Of a stretch of DNA of 64,000 bases, positions 26,106 to 33,640 are shown one piece after another (the stretch's first letter is position 1; each line of letters begins with the position of its first letter). The DNA is taken from NCBI GenBank assembly GCA_964567745.1, contig CAZMNY010000007.1, positions 124,001-188,000 on the forward strand, written 5' to 3'. This stretch comes from CAZMNY01 sp964567745. GTDB lineage: Bacteria > Planctomycetota > Planctomycetia > Pirellulales > Pirellulaceae. The notes below the pieces were generated by a model. It saw only the letters and a list, made by a program, of their open reading frames with translations. It was not told the DNA's origin and made no database searches. The position numbers and the translations under genes are program-made.

Positions 26106-26989
26106 GCGAACGGCCTCCCTGGTGAACTCAAGTCCCTGCCTTGCGACTGCCGAAACGGCTGGCTGTCCTTACGTTTCTTTTCTAACGCCTGCGCCGCCAC
26201 TTCCGCATACTGCTCGTCCTCGCTTCGGTCGCCGACGAATGCGCGATAATAAAGAGCGCAAAGCAGCAGATCGTAGCTCGTGTCCGGAGGCAAACCGAAT
26301 TGATCCAATAGCGGCTGGCAAAGAGGTTGAGCGATTTCGGTTCGTCGAGCTGGTCCGAAGAATCGACGTCGTTCGACGTACATCGCCAACGTGCGGCTCA
26401 ACCCGCGCGAGATTTGAAAGCTATCGGGAATATAGGAAGCCAGTTGATAGACCCGAGGGTCCTCGAGTGTCTCCAAACCCATCAGCCACTGCCGTTCTTC
26501 CGCCACGACCATCGTGCCTGCGACAATGTCGCCGAGTCGCTGAAATCGCCCATTGAGACTCATCGCCACCAAACCGACCATGCAAGTTGGAAACATCGTC
26601 CCGCCGGCGGGAGGCAACAAGTCGGCACCGCGAAGCAAATTGCGGATGAAGGCTTTCATCCCGTCGATCGGTTGACCATCGACTGAAAGCACTCGCAAAC
26701 GAAACGCCTTCTTGCCCGGCGTTTGTCCATTCATGTACGTCTCAAAGATCGCCCCGTAGCTCGACCAGGCGACAAAGACCGAAATGAGGAAGATCCCCAG
26801 AGCGAAATCTGAACCGAGCAGCGAAACGCCGATCAGACTTGGAATGAACACCGCCAGCTGAATGATCGAGTCGATGACGAAGGCGCCCAATCGACGGCAG
26901 GGGCCGGCCAGTTGGTAGCGGAAGGCAATGTTCTCCGGCGTCACCACACGGACGGTCGAGTCGAGTTGTGCCGCGGCATTGCCCGTCAT
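26102..26989 (-). CDS. RDD-family membrane protein, first gene of the MoxR operon
   Basis: The 295-residue form (MTGNAAAQLDSTVRVVTPENIAFRYQ) contains an RDD domain: the conserved arginine in GPCRRLGAFVIDSIIQLAVF, a helical hairpin, then YMNGQTPGKKAFRLRVLSVDGQPIDGMKAFIRNLLRGADLLPP and GRFQRLGDIVAGTMVVAEE. The remainder is a cytoplasmic helical tail. RDD proteins are linked to membrane transport or stress in other bacteria, and in this operon type are a regular companion of SpoIIM. The start is chosen at 26989 because AAGG precedes it by about seven bases; the extra 13 residues of a longer frame (from 27028) lie at the edge of a DUF58 relic and may not be native. Confidence 0.88.
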   Translation of the reverse strand: MTGNAAAQLDSTVRVVTPENIAFRYQLAGPCRRLGAFVIDSIIQLAVFIPSLIGVSLLGSDFALGIFLISVFVAWSSYGAIFETYMNGQTPGKKAFRLRVLSVDGQPIDGMKAFIRNLLRGADLLPPAGGTMFPTCMVGLVAMSLNGRFQRLGDIVAGTMVVAEERQWLMGLETLEDPRVYQLASYIPDSFQISRGLSRTLAMYVERRRFFGPARRTEIAQPLCQPLLDQFGLPPDTSYDLLLCALYYRAFVGDRSEDEQYAEVAAQALEKKRKDSQPFRQSQGRDLSSPGRPFA

Positions 26990-27029
26990 GTAATCGCCTT
27001 GCACCCGATGCAGTCGCCATCTCGCCATT

Positions 27030-27100
27030 GTTGCGAGGCGACATAGTTGAGCATCAGCGTCGCGTTGAGCGAATGGTCGAGCAGTTGGATGCCCTACGAT
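27030..27100 (-). pseudogene. Short relic of a second DUF58 gene
   Basis: On the minus strand this stretch reads, in one frame, GIQLLDHSLNATLMLNYVA, matching GINLLDHSLNAMLMLSYVA of the intact DUF58 protein (nucleotides 19868-19935). The DNA is alignable over about 70 bases with only about a dozen differences and one small gap. Flanking DNA is unrelated. The spacer from 26990 to 27377 contains this relic and nothing else I can identify. The divergence suggests a piece of a paralogous DUF58 gene rather than a recent copy of the neighbour. Confidence 0.7.
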
Positions 27101-27377
27101 TCGTTACCAAATGTAACTGCTCGCTCTGCTTTTTAGGTATTTTCGAGTTAATAGGACATTATTCGCCAACCGCGCCACATCCGCAAGCGACTGGCTTCAA
27201 CGAACCGGCTCAATCCAAGATTCGCAGGACATCCATCGTGCATTGTTGGGCTACTTGTCAGACCAACGTTCCGGGACGTACAAAGAACTCTCGCAATCCA
27301 TGCGTTGACGTTGATGCGTTTGCGAGGCCGCTCGAAAACCAGTTGCTGAAATTTGCTACATAAGGACGCGTGTCGCT

Positions 27378-28103
27378 ATGAGGCTGCAAGGGAAAACTGC
27401 TGTGGTGACAGGCGGGGGCACCGGAATCGGACTTGGGATCGCCCGGGCGATGGCACAAGAGGGATGTCACGTCGCCATTGCCGGACGACGTGAACAGGTT
27501 GTTCGAGAGGCGGCTGAAGCGAGCGATCCCGTGCTTGAATATTTTCGAGTCAATGTCGCTCATCGCGGTTCGGTGGCGAATCTCGTCAACTGGGCTGACA
27601 AGACGCTCGGCCATATAGACATTTGGGTCAATTCAGCCGGTGTCAATATCCGCAATCGAACGATGGAGGCGATGGAACCCGAGCAGTGGGACAACGTGAT
27701 GATGGTCAACGCGACCGGCGCCTACAATTGCATGCGAGCCGTTTTGCCTCAAATGCGCGAACGTCGAGACGGTTTGATCGTGAACATTTCGTCGATCTCG
27801 GGCAAACGAGCAACGGCGCTTGGCGGCGTCGCCTACAGCGCATCGAAATTTGCCATGGCCGCCCTGGGCACAACCGTGGCCAACGAAGAGAGCCAAAACG
27901 GCATTCGAATCACCAACGTCTATCCAGGCGAAGTCAACACGCCAATCCTCGACAATCGCCCCAACCCTGTGAGTGACGACCACAAAGCTCAAATTCTTCA
28001 GATGGAGGATTTAGGCGGACTGCTCGTCGCCATCGCATCACTTCCGCCTCGCGCCCACGTGCCGGAAATCATCGTCAAGCCGACAACGCAAGAGTACATG
28101 TAG
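27378..28103 (+). CDS. Short-chain dehydrogenase/reductase
   Basis: The 241-residue classical SDR binds NAD(P)H through TGGGTGIG (11-18). It has the NSAG element (85-88) and the catalytic triad Ser138/139 (NISSISG), Tyr153 and Lys157 (YSASK). The Arg-Arg pair in IAGRREQ (~36-40) would suit NADP(H) binding. The length matches the family. PGEVNTPILDNRP after the active site is the usual substrate-loop region. The substrate is not predictable. It is a lone plus-strand gene between two minus-strand clusters, with an ATG preceded only by a weak AGGACG element. Confidence 0.92.
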   Translation: MRLQGKTAVVTGGGTGIGLGIARAMAQEGCHVAIAGRREQVVREAAEASDPVLEYFRVNVAHRGSVANLVNWADKTLGHIDIWVNSAGVNIRNRTMEAMEPEQWDNVMMVNATGAYNCMRAVLPQMRERRDGLIVNISSISGKRATALGGVAYSASKFAMAALGTTVANEESQNGIRITNVYPGEVNTPILDNRPNPVSDDHKAQILQMEDLGGLLVAIASLPPRAHVPEIIVKPTTQEYM

Positions 28104-28151
28104 GGCCTGCCGTGCCCTGGGGCTTCCAATGCTTCCAGCGGCCGTGGATGG

Positions 28152-30059
28152 TCATTTCACGACGCCGAGTTTGACTTTGATTGTCAACGGAATTTTGCCG
28201 CGAAGGAGTCGCAGCGTGACGGTGTCGTCCGGAGCATGACGTGAGATCGTCGACTTGATGTCGCCGATCTCGGATATCTGCTTCGCATCGACCGAGACAA
28301 TGATGTCACCCTCTCGAACGCCCGCCTGTTCGGCTGGGCCTCCGGGTTTCACCGTCGATACAAGGCAACCGTCCCGATCCTTGGCATCGACGACGCCGAT
28401 TCCCAGCGTCGTGGTTCCTGCCGGGAGGGTAACGGTGTCGGGCTTCTTTGTTTGCGATCCCTTTATTGCCCTGGACGTTTTCGTGGTCCCCTTGGCGACT
28501 CGAGTCTTCTCGGTGGAGCTGGCTAATTCCATGACCATGTCGACGGTCATCCGCGCGATTCGGCGCATGCCGCCGACGTTAAGTTTTTCAAAGTCGTCGC
28601 TCGGTCGGTGGTAGTCGGAGTGCAGACCGGTAAACAGATGGAACACGGGGACGCCTGCGGCGTGGAAGGAGGCGTGATCGCTCGGGCCGCGTCCGCCCGG
28701 AATTTTCTTGATCTTAAGTTTGTGGTTGGCGGCGATTCGATCGGTCATTTCCTCGAATCCATTTCCGGTCGACGTGCCGTAGACCGTCAGCGTTTCTCCC
28801 AATCGGCCAACCATGTCCAGATTGACCATGGCCGCCGTTTCCTTCATCGGGTAGAGAGGGCTGCGAACGTATCGAGCACTGCCGATCAAGCCGCGTTCCT
28901 CAGCGGAAAACGCGATAAACACAACTCGACGCTTCAGTTCGCCGCGTCGGGCTGCGACTTGTCTGGCGACTTCCATCAGCACCGTCGTGCCCGACGCATT
29001 GTCATCGGCGCCGTTGTGGATGTCCTTGGTCCAGGGCGCCAGCGAACCCGAACCGCCGCGTCCCAGATGATCATAGTGGGCACCGACGATGATCGTCTCG
29101 GACGGCGTCTCTTCCGGTTCGAGCACGCCGATGACGTTCCGCAAGGCGTCTCCTTTGCTCACAATCGACACTCGGCCGGTGATTCGCCAATCCTTGACGA
29201 GCTTGCTTTGGGGTTCGAGGTCGGCGTCGACCTGTTTCTCGAGGTCAACGAGCGCCGTTTTTCCAAGGAGGGCGGCCAAGCTTTCTCGCATCACGTGAAT
29301 GACGGGGACGGGTCGCGTTGCGACAGACGACTTCACCAGGAAGGGCATCAACGTTTCCGCTTTCTTCTCGACATGGATCGAGTAGTCATCGTTGCAGAGC
29401 AATACCATGGCGGCGCCGTGATTCGCCGCGTTCTGAATCTTGCGGAGCAAATAAGCGTGCGCTGAATTCTTGGCGCCGTTAAATGGGCTATCGGGATCCG
29501 CCTGACGCGGTTCGCGACGGAGAATGATAACCGCCTTGCCCTTGACATCGATCCCTTCAAAATCGTCGTAGCCGCTTGCCACGTCGGTGATTCCATAACC
29601 CGTTACGACAATCGGAAAGTCGATCTCTCCGGCTTTACCCAATGAAACCGGTCGATAGTCCTTGCCCATTTGCCACACAATCGACTTCATGCCGAGGCGA
29701 CCGAGCTCAATCGAATTGTCGTCTCCCAAAGCTTTCCAAGTTCTCGAGTTGAAAACGTGAAACGGTTTTCCAGCGACAGCCGTCGTGTCCAATCCTGCTT
29801 TGGCAAACTGCTCGGCAATGTGTTCACTTGCCAGCACGATTCCCTTCGTTGTCAGGCCTCGCCCTTCTAGGGCGTCCGAAGAGAGATAACGAACATCGTC
29901 GATAATCCTCTTTTCGACAGCGACATTGGCGGTGTCCCAATTCGTCTCGCACCGACCAGTGCGGCTCGCCAAACCAATCGCCGTCACAGCCAACAAGCTG
30001 GTCAAGACGGAACGCAATAACGAATTGCCAAGTCCGACGCTCGGCGTGTTCATTGGCAT
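28152..30059 (-). CDS. Secreted M28-family zinc aminopeptidase with PA-like and C-terminal PDZ domains
   Basis: The 635-residue form (MPMNTPSVGLGNSLLRSV) has a signal peptide ending near SRTGRCE. A PA-like insert follows (FPIVVTGYGITD... VKGKAVIILRREPRQ... AANHGAAMVLLCND). The M28 catalytic core has zinc ligands in GAHYDHLG, GADDNASG, FSAEERGLIGS (catalytic and bridging acids), MVNLDMVGRL and the final His in SDHASFHAAGVP. A Lys/Thr-rich linker leads to a PDZ domain (VSTVKPGGPAEQAGVREGDIIVSVDAKQI). PDZ fusion to M28 suggests targeting or regulation of peptide processing in the periplasm or outside the cell. Upstream in-frame starts at 30170 (TTG) and 30113 exist; the signal peptide favours 30059 or 30053. 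It follows the sulfatase-fold gene closely and is probably co-transcribed. Confidence 0.9.
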   Translation of the reverse strand: MPMNTPSVGLGNSLLRSVLTSLLAVTAIGLASRTGRCETNWDTANVAVEKRIIDDVRYLSSDALEGRGLTTKGIVLASEHIAEQFAKAGLDTTAVAGKPFHVFNSRTWKALGDDNSIELGRLGMKSIVWQMGKDYRPVSLGKAGEIDFPIVVTGYGITDVASGYDDFEGIDVKGKAVIILRREPRQADPDSPFNGAKNSAHAYLLRKIQNAANHGAAMVLLCNDDYSIHVEKKAETLMPFLVKSSVATRPVPVIHVMRESLAALLGKTALVDLEKQVDADLEPQSKLVKDWRITGRVSIVSKGDALRNVIGVLEPEETPSETIIVGAHYDHLGRGGSGSLAPWTKDIHNGADDNASGTTVLMEVARQVAARRGELKRRVVFIAFSAEERGLIGSARYVRSPLYPMKETAAMVNLDMVGRLGETLTVYGTSTGNGFEEMTDRIAANHKLKIKKIPGGRGPSDHASFHAAGVPVFHLFTGLHSDYHRPSDDFEKLNVGGMRRIARMTVDMVMELASSTEKTRVAKGTTKTSRAIKGSQTKKPDTVTLPAGTTTLGIGVVDAKDRDGCLVSTVKPGGPAEQAGVREGDIIVSVDAKQISEIGDIKSTISRHAPDDTVTLRLLRGKIPLTIKVKLGVVK

Positions 30060-30166
30060 TCTTGAGCCCCGATTGGTTTTCTGAGGTGGTTGTTGTGGTT
30101 CGTCGATTCGCATTTCAATGCGACCGGTTCGAATCTGGTCATGCGACGGGAAGAGCCGTTCACGAC

Positions 30167-31642
30167 TCAATTGGTCTTCGTCTCTGCCAGGAGTTCCTTG
30201 CCTCGGACGACAAGTTGAGGATGAAACCCAGCTACGTTTTCGGCGGGAGTATCTCCCGTAACATCATATAGCGCGGATTCCTGGCCTGGCGTATGAGAAT
30301 ACAGCCAGTCGCCGAAACGGACGAGACTGCGGTCCCCCGCTTTCCAAGAAAGATGTTTTCGCGTCCTTGATGATCGAGATCGCTTGCCAGTGAGAGCTCG
30401 ATAAAATGAGTGAGATTCCGTCGCACTGCAATCGGCATCGACGATGTCTGCAATGGTGGCCCAAAGATCGGCCGTGCAGGTCAATGTTCGATCGACGACT
30501 CCTCGCTTGACCGTGCCGGGTCCCAGGACGATTAGCGGCGCGCGCCGTTGCCGGTCCGATTCGAGCGCGTCGCCCGAAATCGGCCGACGCGTCGATAAGC
30601 TGGTAAGAATCACCACGCTGGTCTTGGCCCAGCCCTGTCGGTTGAGCGACGCAATGAACTCAGCAAGTTCGATTTCAAGCCGTTTAATCTGGCCGCGTCG
30701 CAATGAGGTTTTTTCTTCCGCTGATTTGGGCTCGGCACCTTGCTCGAAAAATTCGACGTCCGGTGTCGGTAGAGACAACCAAAGAAAGAAAGGGTGATTC
30801 GCCCTCTGCCGCTCCGCAAACGAAATCGCCTCGGTGACATAGATCATCTGAGCGTCGAACTCGAGATTCTCACCGCCGCCCAGTTGAATCGAGGCGCCGT
30901 TGGACTCGATGACTTTTGGCAAGTACGTCCTTGCGCGCTCGAGTGTTGTCGCACCGAACCACGAGTCAAATCCATGTTGCGAAGGACCAGCACCGCCAAA
31001 CACACAATTGCCTATTATCGACGCCTCGTATCCGGCGTCGACGAAGCTTTGCACAAGATTGTTATCGCCGACTTGCGTAGACGCGCTTAGCAACGCGCTG
31101 CGCTCCGCACTCGTTTCGACAAATGAGTGGTAGTGGTTAGTGAATCGCACACCCTGTGAGGCGAGCAAGTCGAACAACGGCGTCTTGGCTGCCCGCTCGT
31201 CGTAGCAGCGAAGCTCGTCAATCGAAAGATCCCCAAGATCGAGCAGGATGATATGGGGGCTTTGCGGACGCGAACGGGGTCGAGTTCGCCGTGAGGGGCC
31301 GTCCCGAAGGCTCGCCAAGGCTCGGCGATTGTCTTCTTTAATCCGAGAAAGCAATTCGTCCGCTTGGGTCAATTGCTCTCTCAATTCGTCGCCATGCTCT
31401 TCGAATGCCGGCGAATCCTCAATCATCCGCCGCATGGCTTGGATCATCGGGTTTGCGGCTGACGGCGGCTCAACATCGTCGATCTCCGCAGCTCGGGGCG
31501 ACGGTTGCGGGCCGTCCACAGACGGGCCATCCACAGAAAGGGGGACTGGATCGCGACCGGTATCCGTCCGCAGCCACGCCCACAGAAACGGACCGCCCGC
31601 CGCCGCCGCAATCAACAAGAAACAAAGCAGTACGTTGCGCAT
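30167..31642 (-). CDS. Sulfatase-fold exported protein lacking the catalytic motif
   Basis: A 491-residue protein with an N-terminal membrane or signal segment (MRNVLLCFLLIAAAAGGPFLWAWL), a polar helical stretch and a domain with the sulfatase/alkaline-phosphatase fold: PHIILLDLGDLSIDELRCYDERAAKTPLFDLLASQGVRFTNHYHSF, FLWLSLPTPDVEF, TSVVILTSLS, APLIVLGPG. In active sulfatases the first strand is followed by a D-D metal pair and the loop after the YS region is C/S-x-P-x-R, whose Cys becomes formylglycine. Here these positions read LDLGDLS and ETSAERSALLS: no Cys or Ser-Pro, and the acid pair is lost. The late T-D-H-G metal motif is also absent. I infer a pseudo-enzyme, perhaps a binding or scaffold protein. 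The start at 31642 has AGGGTGA upstream; a longer frame begins at 31705. Confidence 0.75.
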   Translation of the reverse strand: MRNVLLCFLLIAAAAGGPFLWAWLRTDTGRDPVPLSVDGPSVDGPQPSPRAAEIDDVEPPSAANPMIQAMRRMIEDSPAFEEHGDELREQLTQADELLSRIKEDNRRALASLRDGPSRRTRPRSRPQSPHIILLDLGDLSIDELRCYDERAAKTPLFDLLASQGVRFTNHYHSFVETSAERSALLSASTQVGDNNLVQSFVDAGYEASIIGNCVFGGAGPSQHGFDSWFGATTLERARTYLPKVIESNGASIQLGGGENLEFDAQMIYVTEAISFAERQRANHPFFLWLSLPTPDVEFFEQGAEPKSAEEKTSLRRGQIKRLEIELAEFIASLNRQGWAKTSVVILTSLSTRRPISGDALESDRQRRAPLIVLGPGTVKRGVVDRTLTCTADLWATIADIVDADCSATESHSFYRALTGKRSRSSRTRKHLSWKAGDRSLVRFGDWLYSHTPGQESALYDVTGDTPAENVAGFHPQLVVRGKELLAETKTN

Positions 31643-31785
31643 CGCATTCACCCTGAGCGAGTCGGCGTTGATTGAGTCGGCGAAACTCATCGCCACTGCT
31701 ACCACGATATTGGATCTGCGGCCGCTCGGGTAGCTACCTCAGCTTGCGACTTTGACGTTTGTCGAGCTGAAGCTTGGGCAGCATA

Positions 31786-32535
31786 CTATGATCCGGCAGG
31801 TCGCGCAACCGCCAGCAACGAGCTGCCGCGGAATGGCGACATCTTCAGCGAATGGCAAATTGTCTGCTCCGCCAAACTCATCCAGCGAAAAGCGGCGTTG
31901 ATTGGCGTCGGCGGGACTCGAACGGCGTACTCTTGTTGCGGCTTCTTGCGAGTTAGCCATTTGCGGAGCATCACAAGGCCAAGCGACCAGCCGAAGAAGT
32001 ATTCCAATCGTTCAACTTGCAGGCCGGCCTTTTCGATCGTGCCGCGCAACGTCGCGGCCGTGTAACGCCGATAGTGCAGATTCACCTCATCGTGAACGCT
32101 CCACAGCGAGGGAAGCGCAGGCACGGTGAGAATCACGGCGCCGGTTCGATCCCTTAGCAGCGAGCGAATGCGTTCGGCCGCGCCTAGATCGTCTTCAATA
32201 TGCTCGAGAACGTCGAGCATGAAAATGAGGTCGTAGCGGTGATCGCTTTCGTAGTCGGCGCCAAACTCGACTGCTTCAACACGGCTCTCCCACTGCGGCA
32301 GGCAAGTGGCCAAATGGCTTTCGGGCTCGATCCCGCGGATGTCACCCAACTGGCTCCACTCGTCGAACGCCAAACCGCCGCCGCAACCGATGTCGAGCAA
32401 CTGAGCCTCGCCGCCCTCGCGGTCCTGCTCGCTCAAGACCTCTTCGGCAACCCGTTTCACAAGTCGGTGACGCGCCTGCCACCACCAGTGTCGCTGCCAA
32501 AGCTGTTGGTACTGCCGAGCGTAATCAGCTTTCAT
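31786..32535 (-). CDS. Class I SAM-dependent methyltransferase
   Basis: The 249-residue protein starts MKADYARQYQQLWQRHWWWQARH. Motif I is LLDIGCGGGLAFDEW, followed by the acidic ribose-binding loop IRGIEPESH and motif IV DLIFMLDVLEHIEDD, with post-motif VILTVPALPSLWSVHDEVNLHYRRY. This UbiG/bacterial type often sits with glycosyltransferases and methylates sugars, lipids or quinones; the C-terminal hydrophobic stretch (YFFGWSLGLVMLRKWL) suggests membrane association. The ATG at 32535 overlaps the GT2 stop by 11 bases, so it is the third coupled gene of the YfhO / GT2 / methyltransferase set. A longer upstream frame (to 32670) overlaps GT2 coding and was rejected. Confidence 0.87.
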   Translation of the reverse strand: MKADYARQYQQLWQRHWWWQARHRLVKRVAEEVLSEQDREGGEAQLLDIGCGGGLAFDEWSQLGDIRGIEPESHLATCLPQWESRVEAVEFGADYESDHRYDLIFMLDVLEHIEDDLGAAERIRSLLRDRTGAVILTVPALPSLWSVHDEVNLHYRRYTAATLRGTIEKAGLQVERLEYFFGWSLGLVMLRKWLTRKKPQQEYAVRVPPTPINAAFRWMSLAEQTICHSLKMSPFRGSSLLAVARPAGS

Positions 32536-33640
32536 GCGACGGCGACTCCAGCTCGCGCTGCAATTTCGGCGCGACGTCGGAAGCGATCGCCGTTGCACTC
32601 GAGATTCGACTGGCGACGTCTTCCGAGGCGTCCTCCCGACCTTCGAATCCTCGGCTGTGACCGACAACAAATAGAGGTCGCCCCTTCACCTCATCAAAGA
32701 TCATCGCCATGTACTCGCCCTGAATCCCCAACATCAGCAATTGCAGGCCGGAAAGCAGCAGCATCCCGCAGGCGAGACTAGTCCAACCGACCGAGTCTCG
32801 CGGGTGCATGCCGAACAAGTGCGACCCCGACGCCCACCAGATGCAGAGACAAAACGCCGTGAGCAACGAAAACGCGCAGAGCGTAATGCCAAATCCGCTG
32901 GCCAGCCTCAAAGGCGCATGGCTGAATGAGACGAATCCGCGAAAGGCGAGTTGAACCAGTTTGCGAAACGTGTACTTCGCCGTTCCCGCGTGCCGCGCCG
33001 GTCGCTCGTACTCGACGCCGATTTGCCGGAACCCTGCCCAACTTCGCAGGCCGCGTACGAATCTCGACCGCTCGGGCATTGAATTGAGCACGTCGACAAC
33101 GCGGCGATCCATCAAGCAGAAATCTCCCGCGTCGAGTGGAATCTGAATGTCCGCCATCCATTTGAGCAACCGGTAAAACACAGCGTATGCCGCTCGCTTC
33201 AGCAGAGGTTCCTTTCTCTTGGTGCGAACGGCGTAGACCACGTCAAACCCTTCGGCCTTCTTCTCAAGCAGTTGTTCGATCAGCTCGGGCGGGTCCTGAA
33301 GGTCGGAATCGAGTACGACCACGGAACTTCCGGTCGCAAATTGCAGCCCTGCCGTCACGGCCGTTTGATGGCCGAAGTTTCGCGAGAAAGCGACGTACTT
33401 CCAACGCGGGTTCTCCTCGTGAATGCGCAACAGCTCGGCCGCCGTTCCGTCGGTCGACCCATCGTTGATGAGAATCACTTCATAGTCGATCTCCATCGAC
33501 TTCAAGGTCGCTTCCAGGCGGTCGTAAAAAGTCGGCAGGTTGTCTTGTTCGTTGTAGACCGGCGCGACCACACTTAACATTGGCCCGTCAGCGGACGTTG
33601 CGGGAGAATTCGGTCGATCAGGGGACGTCGGTGCGTTCAT
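32525..33640 (-). CDS. Family 2 glycosyltransferase with C-terminal membrane helices (ArnC/GtrB type)
   Basis: The 371-residue protein has a GT-A domain: LSVVAPVYNEQDNLPTFYDRL (~20-40), ILINDGSTDGTA, SRNFGHQTAVTAGL, VVVLDSDLQDPPELI with the metal-binding DxD-like motif, and the KRKEPLLKRAAYAVFYRLLKWMA segment. Two C-terminal membrane helices follow (LASGFGITLCAFSLLTAFCLCIWWA and LACGMLLLSGLQLLMLGIQGEYM), then a charged tail. This is the layout of GtrB/ArnC enzymes that attach glucose or Ara4N to undecaprenyl phosphate. The ATG at 33640 overlaps the YfhO stop (ATGA). Together with the YfhO-type protein it would form a donor plus transferase pair for cell-envelope glycosylation; that pathway role is inference. 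Confidence 0.9.
   Translation of the reverse strand: MNAPTSPDRPNSPATSADGPMLSVVAPVYNEQDNLPTFYDRLEATLKSMEIDYEVILINDGSTDGTAAELLRIHEENPRWKYVAFSRNFGHQTAVTAGLQFATGSSVVVLDSDLQDPPELIEQLLEKKAEGFDVVYAVRTKRKEPLLKRAAYAVFYRLLKWMADIQIPLDAGDFCLMDRRVVDVLNSMPERSRFVRGLRSWAGFRQIGVEYERPARHAGTAKYTFRKLVQLAFRGFVSFSHAPLRLASGFGITLCAFSLLTAFCLCIWWASGSHLFGMHPRDSVGWTSLACGMLLLSGLQLLMLGIQGEYMAMIFDEVKGRPLFVVGHSRGFEGREDASEDVASRISSATAIASDVAPKLQRELESPSHES

Noticed and set aside
27245..27377. Possible small gene or riboswitch ahead of the SDR gene
   Set aside because: No reading frame with plausible composition and no structured leader I could support; only a spacer with the DUF58 relic upstream.
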